From Artocarpus heterophyllus (taxonomy: Eukaryota > Streptophyta > Magnoliopsida > Rosales > Moraceae): a stretch of 64,000 nucleotides of DNA. Below, one piece after another: positions 34,589 to 46,008 of this stretch. Position numbers and translations under genes: made by a program. Each line of letters begins with the position of its first letter. Position 1 is the stretch's first letter. Where the stretch lies: the NCBI GenBank assembly GCA_025403435.1, contig CM046327.1, positions 10,036,218 through 10,100,217 of the forward strand, given 5' to 3'. The notes below the pieces were generated by a model. It searched no databases and was not told the origin of the DNA. It was given only the letters and a program-made list of their open reading frames with translations.

Positions 34589-36064
34589 TTTGATTTCAGA
34601 GAGAGATACTTTTTTTGGATATCAGACTTTATGTTGAGATTAACTCCCAGGACTCGGCAGTAAACAAATCAATCAAAGAAGAAAGAACTCAAAGAATTGT
34701 GTACTAAATTAAAATGGTAATATATCTTTATTCAAACCATAGAAAGTGCAATAGAACTCGGTGATGATTTTCTATCTAATCCAACTCGGATAATCCCCAA
34801 GAGACCATCTTTCTCTGTCTCGTAACTAAACTTTGAGCTCTCAGTACAATCACTACTTTCTCTCCACTTAGTTGTGGAATCAGTTTCAACTAAAATACGC
34901 TTTAATTACAATATTAATGACTCCTATTTCCTGATTATCAAATTTGAGTTTAGTTAATGCGAGGTGCCGTTTTGTGGAAGCGAAATTGCATTACCATATA
35001 TGCCACGCTTACAAGGAAACGAGCGCCAAATATAATTATATGATCAGTTCACAATTTTTGATTTGCTTGTTCATGGCCCACGTGCTGAAACATTATTGCT
35101 TTGCTTGTCATTCTTGACCAGAACCTTGCACATGCGGTCTTCAACGTTCTGTTTTCTGAATATCCTGGCTAATTAACGTGCTTTGCATAAAAACATAATT
35201 AAAACTGGTACCATCACTGAAGGTTTCTTTATGTTGTTTGCATATTAATATGTTCTTACTTTCATTATACTTCCTGTTCAGTAAGGTATTCAAATTGTGG
35301 TAAATATATATATCAACATATTGAGGTAAAGACTACAATTCTTTGATCATGCGGCGGGAATTGTAACATGACATTTGTTCTATGTAACAACAACAACAAC
35401 AAAAAAGAATTTGTTTATCACTGACCAGTATTGCACCTTTTCAAAGTTAATGTTACGCATAATAAATATTATGTTATGATTCCCAATCAAACAAGTTAAA
35501 CGTAGAATGGTCCATTGAGAAGGTCTACATTTATTGCCAAAATTTGATGACATCTTGATTGACTTGTTTTTGCTTTTGTTTGTAGAGCGCAAGATCTTGT
35601 AGCTCTATCTGAAGCCCATACTCTTGGGAGTAAAGGTTTTGGAGACCCAAACGTTTTTGACAATTCATATGTCAAAATCCTTCTTGAGAAGCCATGAAAA
35701 TCAGGCAAGTGGAATTTGTCCAATGTCCCAAAAAAATTAATGACACAACCATTGCTTTGGTGTACCATGTATTTGAAGCAACATTAATGTCTTTCACCTA
35801 TGGCAATGATAAAGCGGTTATTTCTGTTATTCACATGCTGGTGGTATGTCAAGCATGGTTGGGCTTCCATCAGATCGTGCCTTTGCTGAGGTTGAGGAAT
35901 GCTTAAGGTATCTTCTTTGCAAAACATTTTAAAACCCGCCTGTTTTAATATGTTGTTTGCTTGGAACTTTGGCTAAAAAGGTGAATATGTGTACTATTCA
36001 AATCAGCTAGTTTTTCATCACATACATATGTTATAATCCGGGATATAATTAAAAAAGATTTAAA

Positions 36065-36226
36065 GGGCGTTTAGAACTTCAGTTTTAATCTATTAGTTAT
36101 AACTGTGAACAGTATAAAACTCTCAACAATTACAGTAAAAAGCAAAAAGTTAATACAATGTAAAGCTCTCATATGCTACAGTTTTTAAGTTTAAAACGTC
36201 AGTTACAACTGAAGTAGTTCCGAACA
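36065..36226. repeat. MITE-family copy in the last APX6-like intron
   Basis: Begins GGGCGTTTAGAACTTC, contains CAATGTAAAGCTCTCATATG and ends GTAGTTCCGAACAG. It lies between exons 9 and 10 of the pseudogene. Confidence 0.55.
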
Positions 36227-36860
36227 GAAGATTACTTTTGATCATTTTAACTAATTGTGCAGTTGGATGACGAAGTATGCAAATAATCAGGACTTGTTTT
36301 TTGAAGATTTTGGGAAGGCTTTCGTCAAGCTAGTGGATTCAGGTGCCAGGTGGAGAAGTTCGCGTTACTATTTTTGGAAAGAAAGAACACCATTTTTTTC
36401 CCTTTATAGGACAAAGCTTAACTTCATTCTCAATTCAAGAAGAAACCGCATTAGATATTTGGATACATCATACATGACAAAGCAGCACACGAGAGAAATT
36501 TAGAACAATACTTTTGAGGTTTTGTGCCACACTTTAACTTCAAGTGTTTGGCGGTTAATGTTTTTATAATGTATGGCGCTAGTTGTTTCACGATAAAACA
36601 ATAAGAACCGTCAAATATATGCATACACACGTACCTATTCACACACTTGGGAAACTCGTCTCGTCGAATGTTGGAATGTCTTGTGATGGGTTGGGCTTCA
36701 TGTGGGCCTTGATTTTGGGCCGACAGGCTGAGCGGGGAGAGCCCGGTGGTTCTGACAGGATGAGGTGGTTTCAACTGTAATAAATGTATTATGTTTGGAG
36801 GTGCGCCACTTGTCGGCGAGCGGCTAACATCTGGAGAACGGCTCATCCTTAACTTCTGTT

Positions 36861-36901
36861 AGAGAGAGAGGAGAGAGAGAGAGGAGAGAGAGAGAGAGAG
36901 C
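36861..36901. repeat. (GA)n microsatellite
   Basis: Interrupted GAGAGAG/GGAGAG runs over about 40 bp. Confidence 0.85.
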
Positions 36902-37572
36902 TGTATTATAATTAACATCACGTCAGGTTCACCTTCAACTTCAAGGTCCCAAAAAGTGTTAAAATTGGAGTAAATATGAGAGACAAGAGAAGTTTCAGTT
37001 TAGCCTGGAAGTCTCAGAGGTACCATTAATGGGATAATAAATGAGAGAAGACGTTTACATTTGTTATAGTATACTTTCTCCACTAAAAAAACGCAAATAT
37101 GTCTCTCTTTTTGTAAGATGCACACGTATTTTATTTTTCAACTTTTAAAGTTGGTTCTTTTAAGCTCTGAAATTTAGTGAATTTTAAAACGTACAAACAA
37201 TAATAAAAGGATTATAAAAAACTGTTAATGAGTGTCTGACCTTTCTGTCCAATAAATAGTAAATGTCACGCAATGGTACGGAGACTTGCCTCTCAAAGAA
37301 AAATAGTAATAATAATACAAAACCTCATCTGGATTCGTTTTGTGTTAAATAAGAGCACATAATTTTATTCTGAAATTCAGTGACAATGATCAATATGATG
37401 GAATATATAACTAAGAAAATTAATTTACACTGGATAATGTTATAACTAAATTACTCATAAAACTATCAGCTTCGGTGTAATATATAGTATATTTTTTAGA
37501 TTAATTTTTATTGTTTTGTTAATAACAAAGTTGTAACCATATGAAGCTAAATATAGTTGCTCGTAATTAATT

Positions 37573-37719
37573 GGATGTTTGGCATGGTGATTAGAACTGT
37601 AAACACTATAGTATATGAGAGTTTTATATTGTAGCATTTTTTTTTCTTTTATTGTAACATGTAAGTGCTTTATACTGTTTCTAACTGAAAAGTTGGTTAG
37701 AACCAAATTTTGCCAAAAA
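37573..37719. repeat. MITE-family copy
   Basis: Begins GGATGTTTGGCATGGTGATT, contains TGTAACATGTAAGTGCTTTA and ends AAATTTTGCCAAAAA. Confidence 0.6.
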
Positions 37720-39321
37720 GGCTATAAACCTCCCTAAACAAGCTTAGCATATATAATGGTGGTTATTAAGCTGATAATTGTCCTAAACTAAACCAAGAGC
37801 CAGTCACATGGCAATATTTCTCATAAAAAGAGTCCAACATCAATTCCATTTTTGGAGCAAAGTCCATATCTTTCAGGAGTTGTCACTGAAACTGATAATC
37901 AAGTAGTTTACAAATATGCCCTCCACAAGGAATTAACGGATCAGATTCAGATCTTTATTGGCTGCCAACTTTAAAGAAATGATTAATTAGTTGACAGATA
38001 CGCGAATCATCCCATCCCAAGCATGACCCTCTACGTTGTGCCATTAATTCAATTAGGTGCATCCTCATTTACAATCAATACTCACTAACTTCCCTAATTC
38101 TTTTTTTTTTCTTCTTTTCTGTTAGGTTCTTGACAAGTGCCTAACAAGTGAAATTGGAACTAAAAGTACATGCATATGGAATATATATGCATATTTATTA
38201 GGAAAAGCCTCAAGCTAAACATTTAAACAATAGGGCTATATTTTCTTTTTTGGAAAACGACGTCGTATCCTAGACAATTGGCGGCATTGATTGGATAAGA
38301 GAAAGGTGACCCATCAAGTACTAAGCAATCAACCTGTTGGCAAGGAGAATTTGTCACTAACTTGAGAAGCTTCTTCTGAATCGAATGGAGTAGAATGATC
38401 AGCAATGTCACTTCTATAGCACTCTTATATTTAGCTTTATTATTTATGAGTATGGATTTTGATGAAGATGACATAATATCCGATTTTTTTGGAAAAGAGA
38501 AACGTGCTTATTCTTCAAGTTCTCCGACTTTTTTTTTAGCACTGAAAATAGGATCAAAACACTAAAAGTAGTTTTGTGGTGTAAAAATTAAAGAAAAGAG
38601 GCTTTCACCTGTTTGTATCATGTATTTATTCTGTATTAATTTAGGGTTTTTTTTATTATTTGAACTTTTTATCAGAGTTGAGTGTGGTTTTACCGCATGA
38701 TTACTACAATATTTTGGATTCATATTACAAATACATAAAATTATTGGATGTCCCCAAAGGACAAAAATATACGATTAGATTACTAATATATGTTTAATGC
38801 TTACTCTTTTTTTTTTCTCTCTTTTAGTGAATTGTACAAGTGACCTTAATATCATTGAAGAAAACATAGAAAGAAAGAAAAGATAAAAAAGACAAAACAC
38901 AAAAAACTTTAGGAGCTTAAAAAAGGCAGGCCAAAAGCCAAATAAAAACATATCTAACCCTAGCTTCACCAACAAATCTTGGGAACACTATCAAGCTGCG
39001 CCCACAACCTCCGAATCAAGCCACCATTTCTGCTGCCAATAAACCCTTTATAGGAACCCTAGTGCCGTCAAATTGACGCCCTCACCAGCCCCTCGACCAG
39101 ATGCTCTTCTTCACCTTTGGCAAAGATTTATATGTCACCATTCTTAGCCCTTAAGGAGCATGAGACAAGCCTTAGCCGGCTTTGTTGCTGGAAAAAGATA
39201 GACACCGAGCGTATATTTTCTATATGATGCTGTATAGCTGTAACAATTAAAAATGTAGATGGTATTTTAATTTAAGGGCCTTAAACTATAGAGTACTAAT
39301 ATGTGAACTGAGATGAAAAAA

Positions 39322-39470
39322 GAGTGTCTAACAACACCGTTCTAACTGCTATAATATAAAGCTCTCATATGCTATAATATAAAGCAAAAGCATGTTACAA
39401 TATAAACCTTTAGTATGCTACAGTAAATTGGTTTCAACTTTAGATTATAACTACATTGCTGAATGCACCT
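39322..39470. repeat. MITE-family copy
   Basis: Contains TATAATATAAAGCTCTCATA twice in worn form and ends TTGCTGAATGCACCT. The orientation is opposite to the 52061 copy. Confidence 0.5.
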
Positions 39471-40245
39471 AAAATTCTTAAGTAGGCTAGAGATAGTTTT
39501 CCATTTCGGACAATTTGTTTATGAACTGATGACGTAGTTGAGTTGGCTACATAAACGAGTTATTGATAGCTCTATCTTGATTAAAGCGGGTGAATTTTTT
39601 ATGATTTGAAATTTATAATTGGTTTTTCTTAAAAAATAAATAAATAAACTTGGAAAGGAAATCATGTCTCGACTTCTAAAGGACTCACGAGTTTCAAAGA
39701 ATTTCAAACTTTGCTGAAATTATTCCTTTGGTCCATTGGCGAGGATCAAAGAATGATAAGCAATAAAGCAGTGGATAAAATGGAAAGGGATTAGTCGAAA
39801 ATACTTTTCCGGAGCCAAAGAAGGGGAAATTTGGAAAACACTAGTGGTTTCATTGCAAGAGTGTGAATCATTTACAGAAAAACGAATCTTAGGCCAAAAA
39901 AATTACGGAACCCAATGGTAAGTTTTCGAATGCATAATTAATTTTGGAACAATTTAAGCTAAACATGAAGGCATCTATGCAGAGACCATAGGAATTGTGT
40001 TCAATAAAGTTAAAAGACAACAATATATGTCCAAAAGGAATATAGTTTGTCCCCTTGTGGGTCACGCCTAAAACGCCGCTCGAATGTCGTAATCGTGGCC
40101 CCTTCATCCAAACTCTTCTATATATCTGTTTGTTTCATTACTGTTATTATTTTTTAAGCAGATCATCCAAACCTATCTCAACATTCATACGTTTATACAT
40201 CCAACGTTTTTTTAATTTAGTCAAATATATATATATATATATATA

Positions 40246-40737
40246 TATTATTGTGTGACCTAAAACCCACTCAAAGGCAAAGGTAGAAACACAACGCCAC
40301 GGAGCTTGAAAGTAGTGCCGTGGCGCTCCAATTCGGGAAAACCAACACCGCGGCGTTCCAATGTGGCCTGATTGTATGTTTCGTATTTTTACGTATTTTT
40401 GGGTTATTTTAGGCTAGGGTTTAAGTCCCGATACATATAAATATGTCATATTCTCCATAGTTTAGAGATAGAGTCACATTAGAGAGTCACAAAATATCAT
40501 AGAAATCATAGTATTGAGAGTGATACAGATAACTCAGTTTTGTGAGTTTGTGAGTGATTGAGTGAGTGAATTTCTATATTTGAGCGCTCTAAACACCGTT
40601 GTAATTTCTGTTTTGTGATTAGTGGATTGCTTTTCTTCTGCTCGTGATTTTTTTTTACCCTTCATTAGGGTTTTTTCACGTAAAATCTTGTGCGCAATTT
40701 TTCTCTATTTTGTTACTTATTGCTTTGATTTCTAACA
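40246..40737 (+). repeat. 5' LTR of the plus-strand copia element
   Basis: 492 bp. The expected TG start reads TA at 40246-40247, by comparison with TGTTATTGTGTG in the right LTR. It ends TTTCTAACA. Confidence 0.88.
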
Positions 40738-40768
40738 AGTAGTATCAAAGCTTTGGCTTTGATTTGCA

Positions 40769-41490
40769 ATGGCAACCATGACATTCACTATTCCGCTGCT
40801 GGATCGCACAACGAGATTTTCTCTATGGCAAGTGAAGATGCAGGCTATTTTGGCGCAGATGGACTTTGATAATGCGCTATTTTCGATAAGATGCCCTCAT
40901 CATAGACGAAGGAGAAAAATGAGCGTAAGGACCGAAAGGCTCTGTCCCAAATACACATTCATCTGTCAAATCAGATTTTATATGATGTACTAAAGGAGAA
41001 GACCGCTGCTTCTTTATGGCTTAAGCTGGAGCAATTATGCATGACCAAGAGTCTGATTAGTAAAATTCATCTAAAGTAGTGTCTATATTCTCACCGAATG
41101 TCTGAAGATACATCTCTCGATGATCACTTAACTGTGTGTAAGGAGATTGTGTCTGATTTAGAGGCTATAAAAGTTAAGTGTGATTAAGAAGACCTTGGGT
41201 TAATTTTATTATGTTAACTGCCTTCATCGTATGCCACATTTATGGATACTATTTTGCATAGTTAGGACACTCTTACCCTAGATGAGGTTTATGAGGCTTT
41301 ATTTTCTAAAGAAAATATGAAGCAGTTAGTGATTAGATCTGAAACACAAGGAGATGGTCTAGTTGTTAGAGGTAGAACCCAAGAGAGAAATTCTGGGACT
41401 GAGATTAGAGGTAGGTCTAAATCCAAAAATAAGGAGAAGTTTTGTAACTATTGCAAGAAGAAATGACACATTAAAACTGAATGTTATAAG
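40769..41490 (+). pseudogene. Copia gag with broken zinc knuckle
   Basis: The frame begins MATMTFTIPLLDRTTRFSLW, a copia Gag start, and continues in shifted frames through KTAASLWLKLEQLCMTKSL. TAG at 41077-41079 stands where LKQ.LY is usual. Near 41440-41485 the knuckle reads KFCNYCKKK-stop-HIKTEC, so the CCHC spacing is kept while the Gly codon has become TGA. Confidence 0.85.
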
Positions 41491-41619
41491 CTGCAAAATA
41501 AAAACAAGAGGGCTGAAAATCAGAAGGGGAATAAATCGGACGCTGGTGAGGCTAGTGTCGTTGAAGAAGGCTCTGGTGGTGAGCTTTTGGTAATTTCTAA
41601 TGGTGATTCTAAACCCTGT

Positions 41620-42120
41620 GAGGATTGAGTTCTTGACTCTGCATGTACATTTCATATGTGTCCCAACCGGGACTAGTTTTCAACATATGAGACGGTTCCT
41701 AAGGGCTCTGTTTTGATGGAAAACAACGCCCTATGCAAGATTGCTAGTATTAGTACCATCAAAATTAAGATGCATGATGGCGTAGTGAGGACACTATGTG
41801 ATATAAGGCATGTCCCTGATCGTAAGAGGAATTAAATTTCCTTAGGTACTCTTGATGCCAAAGGGTACAAGTACACCGATGAAGATAGAGTTTTGAAAGT
41901 TAGTATAGGCGCTCTTGTGATGATGAAAGTGCAAAAGAAGACTGTTGGTTTGTATATTCTGCAGGGTACTATAGTTGTTGGTGATGCAAAAGTTTCTACA
42001 TCTACTATGTCTGATGATGATCTCACTAAGTTATGGCATATGCGATTAGGGCATATGAGTGAGCTTGGGATGGCATAATTGAGTAAAAGATGGCTTCTTA
42101 ATGGATAGTGCACAGGTAAG
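41620..42120 (+). pseudogene. Copia protease and pre-integrase region
   Basis: VLDSACTFHMC (about 41629-41660) is the aspartic protease site, where the family usually shows DSGAS/T or DSACS/T. Stops follow. LWHMRLGHMSELGMA at about 42033-42076 is the pre-integrase His motif and ends at a TAA. Confidence 0.85.
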
Positions 42121-42930
42121 ATGGAGTTTTGTGAGCACTGTGTTTTTAGAAAGCAGAAAAGAGTTCGATTTGGCAAAGGCATTCACAACACAAAAGATAT
42201 TTTAGAGTATGTTCATTCTGACCTTTGGGGACCTTCTACTATTCCTTCTTATAGTGGTGCTAGTTATATGCTTACTATCATTGACGACTATTCCAGAAAG
42301 GTATGGACATTCTTTTTAAAGTAGAAGAATGATGTCTTTGCTACATTCAAAGATTGGATGACCATGTTAGAAAAGCATATCAGTAAGCCTGTTAAATGTC
42401 TTCACACTGATAATGGCTTAGAGTTTTGTTCACATGAATTTAATACCTTCTATAAATCAAAAGGAATTTTGAGGGACTTAACAGTCCGACATACTCCGTA
42501 GCAAAATGGTGTGGCCGAGAAGATGAACAAGACGTTGATGGAGAAAGTGCATTGCATACTCTCCAATACTGGGCTACCTAAGTCATTTTGGGCTGAAGCC
42601 GCTTTTACAGCTTGCTACTTGGTCAATTGTTCTCATTCCATCTCTATTAAGAAGAAGACACCATAAGAGATGTGGTCAGGAGAACCTGCAGATTACTCTA
42701 ATTTAAGAATTTTTTGCTATCTTGTTTATGCTCATGTTGACAATGGAAAATTAGAGCCTAGATCTTTGAAGTGCATATTTCTTGGTTATAAGTTATGGTG
42801 CCTGGAAACCAAGACAGTTATTATTATAGATGTTGTGTTTAATGAGACTTCTATGTTACGTGGGACATCTATTGCGGCGTCTAATGATGCTGCTCGGGAG
42901 AGATCTGGCAGACAGGTGGAGTTTTAAATT
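42121..42930 (+). pseudogene. Copia integrase fragments
   Basis: CEHCVFRKQKRVRF completes the zinc-binding domain. HSDLWGP, LTIIDDYSRKVWTFFL and LHTDNGLEFCSHEF carry the catalytic Asp residues, and NGVAEKMNKTLMEK includes the catalytic Glu region. In-frame stops stand at 42322-42324, 42499-42501 (the conserved PQQNG reads P-stop-QNG) and 42664-42666. Confidence 0.88.
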
Positions 42931-43149
42931 GAGATAGGTATATTATCCTATTCGACTTTTCAGTCAAGTTTAGAGAGTCAAGGCGATAGTGCTTCCCCAT
43001 CGCCATCACCACCACCACCACAGTACTCTATTGCTAAGGACAAGCGGAGGAGAGATGTTAGGCATCCACAAAGATATGCTGAGGCCGACTTAGTGGCTTA
43101 TGCTTTATTAGTAGCAGAAGGTATTGAGTCTTGTGAAGAACCTTCTACC

Positions 43150-44110
43150 TATTCAGAGGCGGTTAATCCAATTGACTCTGGTAAGTGGATGATTGCTATG
43201 TAGGTGGAGATGGAATCCTTACATAAGAATGACATATGGGATTTGGTGTAGTTACCTAAAGGGAAGAAAGCCGTTCGCTGCACATGGGTGTTTAAAAGAA
43301 AAGAAGGTACACCAGAAGTTGAAGATGCTAGGTGAAGGCTAGACTGGTTGCAAAAGGGTATAATCAAGTTTCAGGTGTTGACTTTGCAGATGTTTTTTCT
43401 CCTGTTGTTAAGCATAGCTCAATTCGAGCCTTGCTTGGTATTGTAGCCACTCATGATCTTGAGCTTGAACAGTTAGACGTAAAAACTGTATTTTTGCATG
43501 GAGAACTCGAGGAAGACATTTACATGCAGCAACCCGAAGGTTTCATTGTTACAAGTAAAGAAGACTATGTTTGTTCGTTGAAAAAGTCTCTTTACGATTT
43601 GAAACAGTCTCCTAGGTAGTGGTATAAGAGATTCGAATTATTTATGATCACTCATGAGTTTATGAGGAGTAACTATGACAATTGTATCTACTTCAAGAAG
43701 GGAGATGATGGGTCATTTGCTTATTTGCTCGTATATGTTGATGATATGTTGATTGCTGCTAAGGATAAAGGAGATATAAATAAGTTAAAGGCTCAACTCA
43801 ATAGAGAGTTTGAGATGAAGGACTTGGGAGCTACCAAAAAAATTCTCGGCATGGAGATTTTGAGAAATAGAAAGGCAGGTAAGCTATATCTGAGTAAAAA
43901 AGGATACATCGAAAAAGTTTTGCACAGGTTCAACATGCAGAAAGCAAAACCAATGAGCACTCTGTTAGCAGCACATTTTAGACTTTCAGCTACATTAGCT
44001 CTACAGTCAGATGATGAGATTGAGTACATGTTACGTGTTCCATACTCTAGTGCAGTCGGTTATCTCATGTATGCCATGGTATGTTCTTACCCAGATTTAC
44101 ATATATAGTT
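43150..44110 (+). pseudogene. Copia reverse transcriptase fragments
   Basis: Recognisable blocks are WVFKRKEG, KARLVAKGYNQVSGVDFADVFSPV, LELEQLDVKTVFLHGELEEDIYMQQPEGF, LKKSLYDLKQSPR and LLVYVDDMLIAAKD with the catalytic Asp pair. Stops interrupt at 43201-43203, 43247-43249 and 43617-43619; the last replaces the invariant Gln of PRQWYK. A frameshift near 44100 separates this from RNase H. Confidence 0.9.
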
Positions 44111-44671
44111 AGTGCAGTTAGTAGCTACATGGCAAATCCAGGTAAAGAGCACTGGAAAGCCGTGCAATGGATTCTCATGTACTTGTATGGTACTAATGAT
44201 GTTTGTTTGCACTTTGAGAGAACTAAAGATGGTGTTGTGGGATATGTTGATCCTGATTTTGCTGGAGACTTGGATAAGAGGAGGTTGCTTATTGGGTATG
44301 TGTTTATAGTTGGTGGTTGTACTTTTAGTTGGAATGCTACCTTGCAGGCTACTGTTACTTTGTCTACTATTGAGGCTGAATATATGGCTATTACAGAGGC
44401 TTTCAAAGAAGCTATTTGGTTGAAAGGCCTGTTTGAAAAACTCAGTGAACACTTGCAGACTTCTATGGTGATGTATGACAGTCAGAGTGCTATTTTTCTC
44501 ACTAAAGATCAAATGTTTCATGAGAAGATGAAGCACATTAACGTTCATTATCACTTTGTTCGTGGTATTGTTGCTCGTGGTGATATTGTTATGAGCAAAA
44601 TCAATACGTATGATAATCCTGCCAATATGATGACTAGGCCATTACCTACAGCTAAGTTTGAGGATTGCTAG
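44111..44671 (+). pseudogene. Copia RNase H fragment
   Basis: The frame to 44671 reads [29 protein letters not shown], then [23 protein letters not shown], and [31 protein letters not shown], the conserved C-terminal half of copia Pol. It is the longest uninterrupted piece of the element. Confidence 0.9.
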
Positions 44672-44794
44672 AACTTGGTTGGAGTTCATGCTCGTGCCGA
44701 TTAGTTGCCCGTTGGGGCTTTGTGGAAGAGGTGGAGAATTTGATTAATCACATGTTGGAGTTCTTTATGCTGGATTTTGTGTCAAGGTGGAGAT

Positions 44795-45258
44795 TGTTAT
44801 TGTGTGATCCAAAACCCACTCAAAGGCAAAGGCAGAAACACAGCGCCGTGGTGCTCCAATTCAGGAAAACCAACGCCGCAGCGCTCTGATACAGCCTGAT
44901 TGTATATTTCGTGTTTTTATGTGTTTTTAGGTTATTTTGGGCTAAAGTTTGAGTCCCCATACATATAAATATGTCATATTCTCCATAGTTTAGAGAGATT
45001 CACATTAGAGAGTCACAAAATATCATAGAGATCATAGTGTTGACAGTGATACAGAGAACTCGGTCTTGTGAGTTTGTGAGTCATTGAGTGAGTGAATTCC
45101 TGTATTTGAGCGCTCTCCGTCGTAATTTCCTTTCTGTGACTAGTGGATTGTTTCTCCTCTGCCCGTGGTTTTTTTCACCTTTCATTAAGGTTTTTTCACG
45201 TAAAATCTTGTGTGTAATTTTTTTCTATTTTTGTTGCTTATTGCTTTGATTTCTAACA
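44795..45258 (+). repeat. 3' LTR of the plus-strand copia element
   Basis: 464 bp, starting TGTTATTGTGTGATCC after the tract AAGGTGGAGAT and ending TTTCTAACA. It lacks about 20 bp found in the left LTR near its start. Confidence 0.9.
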
Positions 45259-45411
45259 TATATGTGTGTATACATTACATATATATATATATATATGTAT
45301 ACACACATTCGCATGCATACATGCATTACATATTGTACATAGTAGTACAAATACATATAGATAACTTAAGAGCATATCAAAGTTAAGTTTATTCATGCTG
45401 TATTCCGTAGA

Positions 45412-45565
45412 CCAATTTGTACTGAAAAAATTAGTTCAAACCTTAAAAAATATAAAATCTTTACATTATAGTTTTTTTTTTTTTTTTGCTTTATCCTATA
45501 GCATGTAAGACTTTTACATTGTTGTCAATACAAGCTAGTTAGTTTCAACGAAAGCACCAAACACT
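45412..45565. repeat. MITE-family copy
   Basis: Contains CTATAGCATGTAAGACTTTT and ends GAAAGCACCAAACACT, the inverted form of the AGTGTTTGG end. The left end is worn. Confidence 0.5.
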
Positions 45566-46008
45566 ATTTTAGTTGATTTTTGAAATTTGACGAATTTGGT
45601 CATTGTGCTCCTCGGGGGTTTTTAAAATTAGAATTTGCCAAGAAAATAATGTCAAATTTAAGCTTTTGGATTCTAATATAGTTGTAAAGAAGAGAGAGAG
45701 AGATAACATTTAACATATTAAATGGATACTTTTATTGTATATGATGGAGAATACCGGTGTGCTCTAACATCTGTATCCAAAGCACGAAGGACAGCAGAGG
45801 GAGGGTCCCTCCAGAAAGTTGCTGCTTCACAAGCGTTGAATGGTCAGTCCATGGTGTATGTATTTTCTTATTTTTTCTGCTCACACTGATGTTATACAAT
45901 ACGTACGCCTTAAATAATTTTTATAATCAAGACTAGATTTTTTTCTCAAGTTGTAAAGGGAAAATAGGATTAATTTGTGCCTTATAAACATAGAAAAACA
46001 TTCAAACC

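Larger units (their letters stand above)
32778..36370 (+). pseudogene. Putative L-ascorbate peroxidase 6 (APX6)-like pseudogene
   Basis: Ten exons can be traced: 32778-32958, 33197-33222, 33397-33499, 33733-33803, about 33908-33944, 34039-34133, 34324-34407, 35586-35704, about 35841-35907 and 36263 to about 36362. They encode a Ser/Pro-rich organelle-targeting N-terminus, VMKDEIRKVVPKGRAAGVLR, the distal-His motif FHDAGTF, VSWADMIAVAGADSVS, PDPEGKLPQE, the proximal-His region SEAHTLGSKGFG and MTKYANNQDLFFEDFGKAF. Class I peroxidases of this type reduce hydrogen peroxide. Lesions: a frameshift at about 34086 (the next codons read CGGPTILVVLGRLDS only in another frame); TGG to TGA at 35695-35697 after LLEKP; no AG before exon 9; exon 4 with a GC rather than GT donor and a shifted exon 5 acceptor; and the usual C-terminal stop missing after GARWRS. 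Several independent lesions make a functional product unlikely. The enlarged intron 7 holds a G-rich tract. Confidence 0.85.
36371..40245. other. Intergenic DNA, no gene recognised
   Basis: Contains a (GA)-rich microsatellite (about 36861-36901), two MITE-family copies (37573-37719 and 39322-39470) and a less AT-rich patch at about 38900-39200 that may be an old transposon fragment but carries no readable domain. It ends in an (AT) microsatellite (about 40224-40248) into which the next copia element inserted. Confidence 0.6.
40246..45258 (+). mobile_element. Degenerate Ty1/copia LTR retrotransposon
   Basis: A 5.0-kb plus-strand copia element. LTRs lie at 40246-40737 and 44795-45258 and share AAACCCACTCAAAGGCAAAG near their starts and TGCTTTGATTTCTAACA at their ends. 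A primer-binding site (TAGTATCAAAGC, against TGGTATCAGAGC) follows the left LTR, and the copia-type polypurine tract AAGGTGGAGAT precedes the right LTR. Gag, zinc knuckle, protease, pre-integrase, integrase, RT and RNase H follow in the copia order. Many in-frame stops and at least one frameshift inactivate it. The right LTR lacks about 20 bp present in the left one. Insertion was into a TA microsatellite, so no unambiguous target duplication can be assigned (TATAT is possible on both sides). Confidence 0.92.

Noticed and set aside
44087..44554. 155-residue minus-strand frame
   Set aside because: Antisense shadow of the copia RNase H frame; no domain of its own.
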